This document shows, one piece after another, positions 25,070-37,668 of a stretch of 64,000 nucleotides of DNA. The notes under the pieces were generated by a model. The model was not told the origin of the DNA and did not search any database. It saw only the letters and a list, made by a program, of their open reading frames with translations. The stretch lies in the NCBI GenBank assembly GCA_021904315.1, contig CM038918.1, positions 5,905,349-5,969,348 on the forward strand, read 5' to 3'. Numbering within the stretch: the first letter of the stretch is position 1; every line of letters begins with the position of its first letter. Origin of the DNA: Sphagnum magellanicum. Lineage: Eukaryota; Streptophyta; Sphagnopsida; Sphagnales; Sphagnaceae. The translations under genes and the position numbers were made by a program.

Positions 25070-25700
25070 TGGGCATTGTAATATTGGGAGTCAAATAGTT
25101 GGGAAATGTGAAGAAGGTCAGGAAATTTTGCTTTTGTCCATCGTCAAGAAAACTTGAAATATGGTTGTTGAACCATGTGAAGACAAATTGATGTTTATGA
25201 AAGAATATTATGGAGCAAATGAAGGTGTATCTTGAACCTAGATGGTTTTAGCTTTGAACCTTTTGGGAGTTGGATGAATGGCATGACTTTGAGTTATTGA
25301 AACATACTACATAAAAAAAAATTGAGAAAAATTACAATATGATAAGACATAGAAATGAGTGATAGGACTCTGAATTGATGACTTTTGGGTGGGGTTATAG
25401 AATATATTAACATTGTTTATGGGGTTTTGGAGTTCAATTGACCCAAAGAACATTAAAAGAGCAAATCCCAAGCCAAACTTTTAGATTAAACTATCAATGG
25501 ATCATAAAATATATGTAACAGTGCATGTAAAACAAATTGTTGATTGTTTGTTGTAACATGTATTGATTTACATCCATTAAATATGTTGTGTGATTTATTA
25601 AAATATAATTTTGTGATTGGTAGCAAACCCTATAAATCTACAAAACATGGTGTTTTATGAATATAATGAAAGCTTTCATGTGTGCAATAGTAGAACTATG
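25070..25700 (+). repeat. dispersed repeat R1, copy 1
   Basis: Aligns in the same order with 44240-44815. Shared words include GGGAAATGTG/GGGAAATGGG, GACAAATTGATGTT, TTATGGAGCAAA, GAAACATACTAC/GAGACATACTAC, TTGTTGATTGTTTG, ATTGATTTACATCCATTA and AAACCCTATAAAT. No open frame and no terminal repeats were found, so the class is unknown. Confidence 0.75.
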
Positions 25701-28699
25701 CAAATTTTGATGTTTTGATTCAATTCATTAAAGTAATCTCAAGGTTTTTTTTTTTTCATTTCTTTCTAATATTAGAGTCCAAATCGACCTTCTTATTTGG
25801 GACTTTGGGTTATTTTAACAAAAGTTTGAAAATATAGAAAAGGGTGAAATCATGGTCAAAAGAGCCAAGGGTGTCAAGGTAAAAGTCCTTTTCCAAGGAC
25901 TACACGTGACATGCGTCATTTTTACATTGGTTTCTAACTTAAAATTTGGTATTTCAAATATCCATTGATCAACATTACATTTTAAATATAAATCCATTTT
26001 GATTATAAATTGATTTTATATCATGTATATTATGCATTCATGCCCTCTATCACATATATATGAACAACTTTTGTTAAAGCCACATTTTCAAAATCCATAA
26101 TTTTCAAGGTCAAAAACACTTTTGAACCAAATATGTTCAAATAGGTTATAAAAATAATTTTCATTCGTTCGAGTCCTTTTGCCTTTCTAATCATCAATGT
26201 TAAAATCCTCTTCAATTTTCAAAAGCAATGGTGCACATTTGGTAGAAAAAAAAAACATTTGAAAAAATAAGGACTATCCACTTTTGAGGTTTAAATGTTT
26301 TGAGCAAGTAAAAACATTTTTGATTTGTGTGAAGCTTTGAACTTATAAACTTTACAATTGATAGAAAATATTTCGAAAAAATTATCACAATGAAAACAAT
26401 TATGTTTTCTTTATGATCTTTCAAACATACAAAAATGTAATTTTAAAGAATGTCCATTCATTTGGTGGCTCCTTTGACTGTGATTTTACCCAAAAACTAA
26501 CTTTATGTTAATGGCAACAAACACTAGAAAAAATCTTATCCATTCCAACCATATGGTTACAACTATTGATGCGACTAATGTCCAAATCAACTACTTCTAT
26601 AACTATAGTTAATTATCCTATGTGTCATTTTAGTTGTAAATGTGTATAGTCATATATGTGACTACAATGTTGATATAACCAAATGAAGTTGCAACTACAA
26701 TTATAATTTATGACTATTATATGTTTGGATAGAAAAGTAAAATGAAAGTGCATATTTTTATTCAATATTGAATGGATCTTTGGATGAATGAAAAATTAGT
26801 TATTTTTGCAATTAATCATAGTTGTTCTGGCAACTAAGGCCCAATAATTTTTCCATTTACCATACCTTGATGATTAAATCATATGTGGCATCTTTTAAAT
26901 CACAATATTTGCTTGATAATCAACTTGTGTCTAATTTTTTATTGGTATTTTGTATTTTGTATTGACATTAATAATACAAATTATTATATTTATATAAAAT
27001 ATTTTAAAATTCTGATATATTTATAAATTTTATGTATGATGATTATTTTATTAGTAAAATTACAACATATTATAATCATAGTCAAGTATGATGTATTTCT
27101 AATCAAATAGAGCTTTAAGATGTTTAAAAAATATATTATTTATTTGATCATAAAACTTTTAGCATAATTTAAAATAAAATTTATATATTATATTTGTAAA
27201 AATATAAAACGTTCCATCAAATTCATTAATTATTTAGCATTATTAAGTATGTTTTAAATTAAAATATTAATTTAATAAATAAATTATTTTATTTTAATAT
27301 ATCATAATTTTAATTAATTTTTAGAACCAAATAATATATCAATCACATTTTAGAAAATATAATAATTTTTTTTGTCCCAGTTATATTATTTTGAATTAAT
27401 TAAAATTATGATATACTAAAATCACATTGTATAATATTTGATTTATTGAAATGGAGGATTAAAATGTGGGAGATAAATTAATCATTTATTTTTTATTAAA
27501 AATAAGCCGAAAAAATAGTTCCCATTTATAAATCATGTGTTTGAATTTTTTTTTCCAATGAATTGTCATTGAAATGTAATTCAATTTCAAAAAATTCAAA
27601 TAAATAAATAAATAATTGCACATTTTTTGACAAAAATATATTTAATCATGTACATCATTGAAAGTATTTTATGAATAAACTTTTAAATTTTTCATTTTGA
27701 CAAATATCAATAAGATATGAAATACTGAAGTTGATGTGTGTACCATATTAAAAACCAAGTAAATATAATGCATCCTATTATATTTTCACATCAAATGGGG
27801 TGGTTTGATAGCAAGGGAATTGATATCCATCCTTGGGGTTTAAGGATCAAACATCATAAATGACATAGTTGTGGCCAACGATATGTTGGTATGTTGATTG
27901 TATATGTCCTACATAACTAGGATACTTAACCTATGTGCCTACCTAGGCTTGCTTAAGTACCTAGACTAGGTGGCCTACTTAGTTACCTAAATTAGGCTTT
28001 TAACCTAACTTAGCTAGTGACACATGTTAACAACTCATAAGATGAAAATTTATGAAATTAACAATAATATAAATGATTATATTGCATAATTTCAATAAAT
28101 ATAAATATTTTATTTTATTTTTTAATGATACCCAATAAGTTATGTAGCCATATATGTAGTTGCATAGGTCTATAACTAGTCAATGGATGAAATGTCCTTG
28201 TAGTTGCATGTAATATCCAACTATTAATGTGATTGAACATGCCACATGGAGTTTTTTTTGCAAATGGTTTTTTTTTGCCACTTGTTCAAGGTGATTACAA
28301 GGTTTATAGTCACATGTGTCCATTACAATTAAAATTTTGTCTTTTGCAACTAAAATTGTAATAATTTATTTCCAAATTTCTTCTACTGAAAGTAGGAACA
28401 AAAGAATGTTTGTTGTTGGGGTGAAGTGCATGAGTTCTAGAGGAAAGGCAATAACCTTTGACCAACCAAGATTTGGAACAAACCCTCTTCCAAGCACTAG
28501 ACCAAAACATGGTATTTATGATAAGTCATTTTTTAATATAGTCAAATAAGATCCATTAATTAAGTCATTTTTAGTCATTTTAAAAGTCATGGATCCCATT
28601 ATAGTTGTATAAGACTAATCATGGATCCCACACTTTGGTGTAATGAAATACATAATGTTGTGTATTATTAATTTTGCATCAATAAAAATTGCAAGATTG
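25701..28699. other. very AT-rich DNA, no gene seen
   Basis: Contains an imperfect inverted repeat at 27292-27421 (TATATCATAATTTTAATTAA with its complement, and AAATAATATA inside) and a TACC-type tract at about 27905-28015. Confidence 0.65.
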
Positions 28700-29930
28700 A
28701 TGCAAGGGAAGTGCAAGCTAGGGACTTTTTCTTGTTGGAATTGTGCATTTAAGTTCTCATATGAAGGCATTGGTTTGGTTGATGACACCAAGGGATAGAT
28801 GGAATTGGATCCCCATGATTAATTAGTTCTACAAATTTATTGGAAATAAGTTCCTGAATAATGAGGAGGTCACATTGCAATAATTGAACTAACCATGCAT
28901 GGGGAGCATAACGAAGTCTCACATGTGCAGTTGCCTAAAAGGAAAGTTTTTATAAATAATACGCCAAATGGAACAACATGAAACTTGGAAAGGATGGATA
29001 CATCTGGAGGGGTGGAACAAAACAAGGATTTTAGACTTGACAAAGAAACTTTTACAATGTCAAGAATATTATTTTATTGTATCAAGGGCAAGACATCACT
29101 TTTCCCTATGGAGATAATTCTCCTAATACTTCAAGAACTGGAAGAATTAAAAATTTGGTGAAACTAGCCAAAAGGAGAATAGATGAGGAGAATAGAAGTA
29201 GTCAAATTTCTTTGGTTCCCCCACCAACTTCCACCCATAGGATATGCATCAACAAAGTTCACCACAACAAGCTAACTTTCCATTTGATGGTGGAAGTCAA
29301 TAATTATGTCATATTTGAAGAACTAGTGACATTAATGCTTCCATGTCTGTCATGGCAACAATAATGGTAATGGAGTTGGGATTGATGCATTTAGTAATAG
29401 GTTCTAAAACATACAAGATCGTGTTTAGAGTTATGACATAGGATATGAGTTGAATCAATGAACTTCTTATCATGGTTGTTGACACAAATAATTTTGACAT
29501 TTTATTAAGACTAGACTTCCTAATTAAAATTGATCATGCAATAATTGATGTTGAGAGGGAATTGATACAAGTGTGCTATGGGAGTGTTGGCATACTAAGG
29601 TTTCCATTTGTTGATGTCACATTGCAATTTTCTTAAGGGGTATGTTAAGATTGAAGTCTATATAACTTTGATACCATGATCAAACATTGGAAATGACTCA
29701 AATTTTTATAATGTGAAACAAGTAATTAACATCGCAAAAATAAAATAAATTTTTTTACAAATTCTAAATGGATGGAATGGTATAATGAATGTAAGTCTAA
29801 AGTGGACTATTCCATAGATCTTCTAAATAATTATGGAGATGTGTGACTTGAATTGTTTAAAAAAGTATTTGAAAATCTGATATTGATAAAATTGTGATTA
29901 AATTTTGGGAACATTGGTAGTAAATATGAT
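28700..29930 (+). pseudogene. decayed Ty3/gypsy gag tail and protease region
   Basis: The frame around 29077-29364 carries RIKNLVKLAKRR and, later, RICINK then VEVNNYVIFEELVT. These correspond to the gag-protease junction of the left-edge element (ENLVKVARKKK, RLCINK, VEVNNYLVE). Shifting frame at about 29320-29580 gives ASMSVMATIMVMELG and MVVDTNNFDILLRLDFL, which match the body of a retroviral-type aspartic protease around and after the active site. The DTG triad itself is not preserved, and stops and frameshifts are frequent. The matching pol may be the segment at 33540-35470, with later insertions between. Confidence 0.6.
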
Positions 29931-30993
29931 TTTCAATGGATGCATTTTTTGAATCTACAATTTTTTTTGTTTTTAATAAAATAGTTTCATTTTGAAATTA
30001 TGGTTGTTTTTCTTACAATGCGAAAAGGAAAAATTATGGACACCACATTCACTATTTTTGAGCTGCCTTAATGTGCTTTCACTCATGGGTTGAGGGCAAA
30101 CATGCAAATGTTGTTACTTACCATGGTGAACATGTATAGTAATTGAACAAAAATTCTACAAATCCTAATACAACATTGAACCTAAAGTCAAGGCAACTAC
30201 AAATCATTGAGATTGGGACATCAACAAGTTTGGTGTGGAATGAAATCAATGTGGAGAATTTGGGTTAGCAACTCAATCAAGGCAAAATTTCCTTGGGATG
30301 ATTGAAATCTTAATACATATGGGTCCAAGCATGATTGGGGTACCCCTTTTTGAACATCTAGGACTCACTCCTAGAGCTTTCAAATTCACCTTTTCCTTCA
30401 TTTTTCCTATGACCTATTTTAGATTTCCCCCTTTTTTTTTTCATGTCAAATGAAATAATTTTGTTCCAAATTTTATATAGGCATTTAGAATATCTATTTT
30501 TTTCACTTATGAAAGTAAGAATAGCAAAATTTATCATAGGTTCTATCAATGGCCCAAATTTTTCAAAAATTTCATTTTTTGAAACTTTTTACATTGCAAT
30601 AAGGCACTTGGTTTTCGTCACATTCATACATTTTATGTACATTAGTACCTCAAGTTTGTGGTAAGAATCTTGGGCCCAAAAAATTTGTTTAAACATTCTT
30701 TATGAGTTTTTCAACTTTTTTTTTCTCAAGAGAAAGTCTTGGATTTTTTTCTAGGACTTGTCAAGAATCCTAACACTTGTTCAAATTTGACATGTTAGGC
30801 ATAAAATAGTACCTTAGTATTGTATCTATCCATGAAAAAAATCAAACTTTCAATATGAATGTGCCATTAAATTATAACATGTTTTAAGTGAGGGGGTCCA
30901 CTAAATATTAAAAAGATGTTCCTTTTTGGTACCCCAACCATGCTTTGACCCATATATGGAAGAATATGAGATTCATGATGTTGATGATAATTA
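29931..30993. other. AT-rich sequence, no gene seen
   Basis: Probably the decayed linker between protease and reverse transcriptase, but nothing recognisable survives. Confidence 0.5.
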
Positions 30994-31884
30994 TGTCGTA
31001 ACCTTAGCCTTGGGTTCACGACCAAAACAAGGGCTTGCAAAGGTGTGAACCAAGAATGAAGCACGAGAGTCACATTTTATGCTTTTGGGAATGTACGAGA
31101 ATGTGAGGGAATGAACCCCCACACTCCCAAGTGAGCTCCCACTTTGCGAGTTAAACTCTCAATGGAATTCTGAATCTTCAGAGGGCGATTGCAGGGTTCA
31201 AAACTCATTGGATTGAATAGTCCATTATATCATTAGAAAGCTTTTGGAACGTAAATGTCTAAAATGGGTTCGCATGATCCATTTGAGTACTTAAAACATA
31301 TGTTATGACCAAAACAAAGGCTAGGAGTCAAATTGCCAATTTGATTCCTGACCACTAAAAGTCGCGAATCTCCATGATTTACTTGCATGCAGGTGGTGTG
31401 CCACATACCTTAAAAAGCTATCAAAAAAGGTTACAACTTTCCTTCAAACTTCATCTCAATTGAAGGTCTTCACAAAAAATTATGGGTCTACAAAGTCATA
31501 GGAGTCTCAATTCCCAGGACAAAATGACATTTAGATGCAGGCCTCGTGGGTAAGCACAGATAATATTATAAGGGGGAAGGTGGTGATTTCCCCCAAGTCC
31601 AAGCCATAGTGAGTCTTGTGAGTTTGTGTTTACCCATGGCTCATCCATGCACCAAAAGTGCTCCAATTACACACTAACAAACTTCTTATTTGGTTTGTGT
31701 AGGTTCATGTGAATAATTGACTTGTTTATCACTTGTTTTAGTCCCCATCCCAGAGCTTTAACATGCCCCTCTACCCCCCAAAGTGCTACAAACCGGGGAA
31801 CGTACGTCCCCAACTCCTTATCCTTATGTTGTTTTCACATTTGGACTTATAGTTGAGTCTATCAAAGAGTTTGGGGGTGCATCA
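30994..31884 (+). repeat. solo LTR, family B, copy 1
   Basis: Begins TGTCGTAACC and ends GGGGGTGCATCA, colinear with 36844-37663 throughout. Shared words include AGGTGG, GGGGGAAGGTGGTG, TTTCCCCCAAGTCC/CTTCCCCCGAGTCC and CATGCCCCTCTACCCC. Flanks AATTA (left) and ATTA (right) suggest a slightly eroded target duplication. Strand is arbitrary because no internal region is attached. Confidence 0.75.
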
Positions 31885-32906
31885 ATTAAGTTGAACTAAT
31901 TGCATAAATCTTGACAAAAAATGATCTAAAAGAAATGGGGCTTGAAAAGCTTGTCATGATGAAACAACCTAAACAAATTTTATAGCTCATATTAAAGGAA
32001 CATGGAACATGTTGTTTGAAAAATAAATCTTAAGCTTTGATACATAACTATGCAAATTGAATAACTAAAAAAAAGGTTTTTAAATCTATGAATCCATATA
32101 TGATTGATTTTGTAATTATATTGGACATTATATGATTAAAAGCCTTTAGTTATAACGGACAAGTAGCGAAGGGTAAATCATAAAAGATAAATCATATATA
32201 ATGTTTAGGTGTCATAAAATGAATGACGAAAATATGATTAACAACCATTAAACAATTTGATCATTTAAATTTATACCTTTTTTTGTTTATTATAAATAAA
32301 TAAAATTCAATAGGTAGGTAAATAGATAATACGTTTATGGTAAATAGGCTAGACTAAAGTAATTAGATAGGTAGGTTAGGTACACAAAACTTTTTGGTCA
32401 AGTTTTTTATTTCACGTGTTTATTTCATATCCCTATGAGATTATGATGTAAGCAACAAGTTGTAAGATGATATATAAGTAGGAGGTAGATAAGTAAGTAG
32501 GTAAGTAAATAAGTGGGTGGGTGGGTGGGTGGGTTGTGTGTGGGTGGGTGGATGGGTGGGTAAATAGGTAGATAAGTAGGTAGGTTGATAGATGGGTGGG
32601 TGGGGAAGTAAGTAAATAGGTTAATAAATGACTAGGTGGATAGGTACATAAATAGGTTGGGGGCGGTAGGGTTGTCTATGTTCATGTCAAATGACTTTAC
32701 AATCATGTTTTAATCATTGTAATGACAATTGAATGTCCATGTCACTTTGTCATTAATCATGAATGCCATATAGATGAAATAAAAGTGATGACCATTTTCC
32801 ATTAACACCTAAACTAACACCTTCCATTTTGTTACCACCTCATCTTCTACTAGTTACATGCCCCACTAATATATGATTTATACATTACAACATAAGGGGC
32901 AGTTCT
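31885..32906. other. AT-rich spacer with GGTA/GGGT tract
   Basis: About 32310-32660 is a purine-rich tract of GGTAGGTA, AAGTAAGTAGG and a (GGGT)n run near 32514-32560. No coding signal is present. Confidence 0.7.
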
Positions 32907-33516
32907 ATCCTTTGGTGGTACCACTAGGAATGTCACACTTTAATTTTTCTAAACCCATCGAATTTTGAAAAATCATAAGATATATTTAAATGAACATTTC
33001 ATAAAAATAAAAAAATTTATACATTTATTAAGTTCCATAGATTTTGAAATCTCAATAATATCAAGAATTTTTTGTATTTTGATGTTCCTAATCATTACAT
33101 TTAGAAAAAGTTTCTAGAATGTAGTGCGTGTTTGTTTTCCTTGAACTTTTTGGTCAAAAACACAAATTTGGAACATTATTTATGAATTTTTTCCTAGGGT
33201 AATTTGGAAGTTTTATTTTTAGATTTTTATTTGGAAATTAATTGATTAAATATAATTTAGTTACAAATTTCCATAGTTGAAACTATCAATTTTTTAAGGG
33301 GCCATTTTAATTAGGAATATATTTTTTAATTTCCAATTTAAAAAATTCCCAAATAAACTTCAAGCCATATATTAAAACATGCAATTGATAAACATGAAGC
33401 AATAATAATTTATAATTGTGAAAAATGTTAATAAAAAGGGCCTAGAAAAATGATTTGGTTGTTTTTGGCTCCTTAACCATTCCTTGAGGTGGTTCCTTGT
33501 GATACCACCCGAGGAT
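32907..33516. mobile_element. TIR DNA transposon (non-autonomous, MITE-like), uninterrupted copy
   Basis: 610 bp. The left end reads ATCCTTTGGTGGTACCACTA and the right end, reverse-complemented, reads ATCCTCGGGTGGTATCACAA. It aligns with the split copy at 12696-14364 over its full length (for example AAATTCCCAAATAAACTTCA and TAATAATTTATAATTGTGAA occur in both). It lies directly upstream of the decayed pol remnant. Confidence 0.8.
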
Positions 33517-33539
33517 GGGTTCACCTTAGGGGAACATAT

Positions 33540-35470
33540 TGTTGTCATTCAAGGCTTTGATCTGCCTTGTAAAACATCACTAAGAAGGATGTCTTACTAA
33601 GAAGAAGTTGAAATTAAAAGACAAATAGATGTGCTAATGGAGCTTGGGAAAATGATGCCCAACAATTCTAAATACACATGTTGAATTACCTTATTAGTAA
33701 AGAAGGATGGAAATCAAAGGTTTTGTGAGAATTATTGTCCTTTGAATCTATAAACATGAAAAAATTATGTCTTAATGCCATTAATTAATGGTATAATTTC
33801 ATAATTGGGCAAATCATCAAGTGGTTTATAACACTAGACCTATAGTCAAGTTTTTGGAAAATATGGGTGGCACAAGAGGATAAGAAAAAAAATGGCATTG
33901 ATAACAAAAATTCTATGATTGGACAATCATGCCTTGTGGTTTTAAAAATGTTATTAGCACCTTTTTCATACTAATGGTTGAAATATTCAAGGAGATAGGT
34001 GACAAATTCTTGAAGGTGTTTGTAGATAACTTCAACATACACAATGAAACTTGGGAAGGCCATCTTCAACACATACATGTGGTGTTGCAATGACTCAAGG
34101 AGGTCAACTTGAAACTTAACATTGGCAAGTGTTGTTTCACTACAAAGAACATCATGTTTTTCAACCATGTGGTCAATAATTAAAGAATGAAACCTAACCC
34201 CAATAAGATTGTTGCAATGTTAAATTTGTTGTACCAAAAACTATCACAAATGTTAGATCTTTCTTAGGTTTAATGGGGTACTATTGGAATTATGTTAAGG
34301 GGTATGCATGTATTGCACCATCTTACTTTGAGATGATTAGTCAAGAAAAACACTTTGTTTGGGATGGGAACTACCAATAACCTTTAAGGTGTTAAAAAAA
34401 AATTTAGTGGAATCTCTTTGCTTATTATGCCTAACTTCACCAAACAATTTCTTATAGATGTGAATTGATCACCAAGGGGCATAAGGTCTATCCTATTTCA
34501 AAGGGCAAGTCAGCAAAAAAAGATAATTGCATACACCAACAAAAGTTATCTTTTATTTAGAATTTTTTTTTCCCTATGGAAGTAGAACATTATGCATTAA
34601 TCTAGGGAATAACTTATTTTAAACAACATTTGCATTGGAATCATTTTATCATAAGGACAGATCATAAGCCAATAAAGTGGTTAACTATAGAGTCTACTGC
34701 ACATGGGAGGAGGGTTGAGTGGATCAATTTGCTATAGGATTTTAATTTTAAAATCATTAACCACCCAATATGTGCCACATTAATGTTTATGCATTAAGTT
34801 GGAACCTAATTAAAGATGATTAAGAGCTACTAGTAGTGCTAGATGGTAAAAGGATTGGGATCATTCGATTTGAAGATATCAAATTGAAAAACATTTTCAT
34901 GTGTGAATTTCTTTATAAAATAACCATGGCCATTAAACACCATTACCTAAAAAAAACCCAAGAAACAAGCACAAACTTGTTGCCATTGACCACTATTCCA
35001 AGTAATGTGAGGTTAAAGTAGTACTTGACCATGGGGCAATGACAACTTTTCAATTTTTGGAAAATGACATTATCTGTAAGTATGGAGTGCCTAGATTTAT
35101 CCTTATGGACAATGGAGGGGAATGGTCAAAAGCATTTGATGTCATGTGTAGGAACTATGGGATAACTCACCAATACATGGTGTTGTAATGGCCACAATGT
35201 AATGGGATGGTGAAATGCCTGATTAAAACCATAAAATATGGGATCATAGTGTTGTCAACCCTACCAGAACACATGGAATCATGGGATGAGAATTTTGCCA
35301 AAATATTATTTGGCTATCAATGTTGCATTACACAATTTTCCCCATTCATGATATTGATTAGAAGAACATTGAAACTTTGGGTTGATAACTATTTATTTTA
35401 TTGTAATATTCAATGAAGAGGCTAATGTGAACATAATTGTGGAACATTTTGTAAGGAAGATGAAGTAAAT
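33540..35470 (+). pseudogene. decayed Ty3/gypsy pol: reverse transcriptase, RNase H and integrase remnants
   Basis: Frame-shifting along the plus strand recovers pol domains in order. Reverse transcriptase: EVEIKRQIDVLMELGKM (about 33605), VKKDGNQRFCENY (about 33700) and FLKVFVDNFNIH (about 34010), where the YxDD catalytic box has become FVDN. RNase H: FFPMEVEHYALI and IIRTDHKPIKWL (about 34570-34690). Integrase: a DNGGEW box (about 35110, whose Asp survives), NGMVKCLIKTIKYG (about 35200) and WDENFAKILFGYQ (about 35283). Dozens of stops and indels make it long dead. It resembles the family of the left-edge element and carries no methyltransferase or PHD finger. Confidence 0.8.
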
Positions 35471-36843
35471 AACTAGCATTCACTACAAGGAATTTGTATA
35501 TATATATTTTAAAATAGTCATAAATGACACATGTGATTGCAAATTCCTCCAATATCCTTGGATAAGTTGCATAAAATTTTTAATGCAAAAGACATTATGT
35601 ATGGCACCAAATTGAAACAATAATCACATTACAATGTGATATACACCTACTTTTTATCCAATTGCCATCTAGCTTATGTGGCACAATCATTTATAACTTT
35701 TTAATGAATATTTAAAATGTGTACTAACAAATATGATCATTGATGACTAGTTTAATGACTAGAATGTGAAAACTTGAAGAGTTTTTTTACCACTAAAATG
35801 TTCACACATGGTGGGTGCAAGACAAGGTGGACCACATTTTGTGTCACACAAGTTTTTGCAAAATGTCATGCATTGACATGCCATAAAATCACCATTATGC
35901 CAAAATTTTCATTGAATTAAGATTTTCAACTTGAATAAGAAGAAATTCAATCACATAAAAAATTATAACATATATCTTCCAAATATAGCTCGTATTGAAC
36001 TTTTGAAATTGAAAAATATGGATTGTTTTTTTGTCTATGGCTTTATACAAATAAATTCTTTTTAATGAATTTTATTTGGATTACCTTATAAAGATTCAAT
36101 ATATGATATATTAAAGAGAATATAAAATATATCAAAAAATTGTTTAAAAAAAACCTAAACCCAAAAAAAATATGGATTTTTTAATGTTTTAAAATGGACC
36201 ATATTTTCAAAACTCCATATCATATTCATATTTTGATGAATTTTAATGTCTTTTTTTTAACATGCATGTTAAAGAGTTATCTAGTTGAGATTTTATTCAC
36301 ATAATATTTATTATTTCAGTAATCACTTTTAATCCCCCATTGAAACAATGATATCACAATATAATGCAATTTTAACATTACCAAATGTACTTTTTATGGA
36401 CTATTTATTTGTTAAAATTGTTCCACTTTACTTTGTAACCACCCCACATGGTAAGCTCCAAGTTGAATAAATGGCACCATGTGGCCTACCTACCTAGGCT
36501 AACCTAAGTTACGTGGTTTAACCTACTTAACTAGGTCATTTAAATTAAAAACATGGGCTAGGTCAAAGCCTAGGTGATTTAGGCTAAACACATTAGCCTA
36601 AAATAAACACTTAAATTACCTAGCTTAAATTAGGGTAGGTAGGTTACCATAATAAAGATTTGATGGGTGTAAGCAAGATATTTTGTACATACTTGTTACT
36701 TTTTTTTTACTTGAAAACATGAAAAAAATAAAATTTCAAACTTCTAAGCTTCCTCAAGCATTTCAAAACAAGTGAAACTTTTCTTTTTTTCATGTGCATT
36801 TTTAGCCTCCCTTTAGCTTTCAAAAAAAATTTGTGTCATATCA
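35471..36843. other. AT-rich DNA, no gene seen
   Basis: A TACC-type tract occurs at about 36480-36650. No coding signal is present. Confidence 0.65.
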
Positions 36844-37663
36844 TGTCGCAACCCTACCTTGGGAGAGTGTGAGGATGAAACTCACACTCCCAAAGTTGGG
36901 ACTTGGGAGACCTCTGGGACTCCAAAAATTTTAGAGCTTGATTGTAGGGGTCAAAACGCTTTTCATTGGGGTGTTCTTTATATTATTGGAAAGCTATTGA
37001 AGTGTAGATGTTGAAAATGGCCTCACATGGGCCATTTGGACATTTGCAGCACAAGTTATGGCAAAAAGAAGGGCCGAGAGTCAAACTAACAATTTGACTC
37101 CCGACCACTATAAGTGAGGAATCGACCCGACCCCGGTGCGTGCAGGTGGAGTGCGACACATAGCTGAAAAGCTCTCAAAGACAACTACAAGTTTGCTTCA
37201 GACCTCATCCCAATCGGAGGTCTAAGCAAAGAGTTATGATCTCGCAAAGTCCCGGGAGTCCAAACCGGGACAGTTTCGAGACTCCTTTTTGGGAGTCCCG
37301 GGACAAAACGCCATTCAGATGTGGGTGCCGTAGAGAGGCACAGAGTATACTATATGGGGGAAGGTGGTGGCTTCCCCCGAGTCCGGGCCGTGGTGAGTCA
37401 TGTGAATCCAGAGTTGCCCGTGGCTTGTCCTAACATTAAGGGTGCTCCAAAAAGTGATCTAACCAACTTGTTGGTTAGTTTTAATGCAAGTTCGAGTAAA
37501 TGAATAGCTTGTCATTCTTCCTAGTCCCATCTCGGAGCTTCAGCATGCCCCTCTACCCCTTTTAGTGTTGAGAGCTAAGAGTATGCCCTGAATTCCCCAC
37601 AATTCCGCAACTTGAGTAACTTAGCCCCAACTTGGGACTAACTAGGGACTTGGGAGCGTGTCA
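36844..37663 (+). repeat. solo LTR, family B, copy 2, with target duplication
   Basis: Begins TGTCGCAACCC and ends GGGAGCGTGTCA. It is flanked by perfect 5-bp duplications TATCA (36839-36843 and 37664-37668). It is richer in G+C and less decayed than copy 1. Compared with copy 1 it has an extra block near 37260-37305 in which GTCCCGGGA occurs twice. Frames such as 37236-37433 are not genes. Confidence 0.85.
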
Positions 37664-37668
37664 TATCA

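Noticed and set aside
37236-37433. 65-codon plus-strand frame
   Set aside because: It lies inside a solo LTR with defined ends and target duplication, and its sequence is repeat-derived.
30994-37663. Interpretation of the two family B LTRs as 5' and 3' ends of one element containing the pol remnant
   Set aside because: Each has its own flanking duplication (TATCA for copy 2; AATTA-like for copy 1), which fits two independent solo LTRs better.
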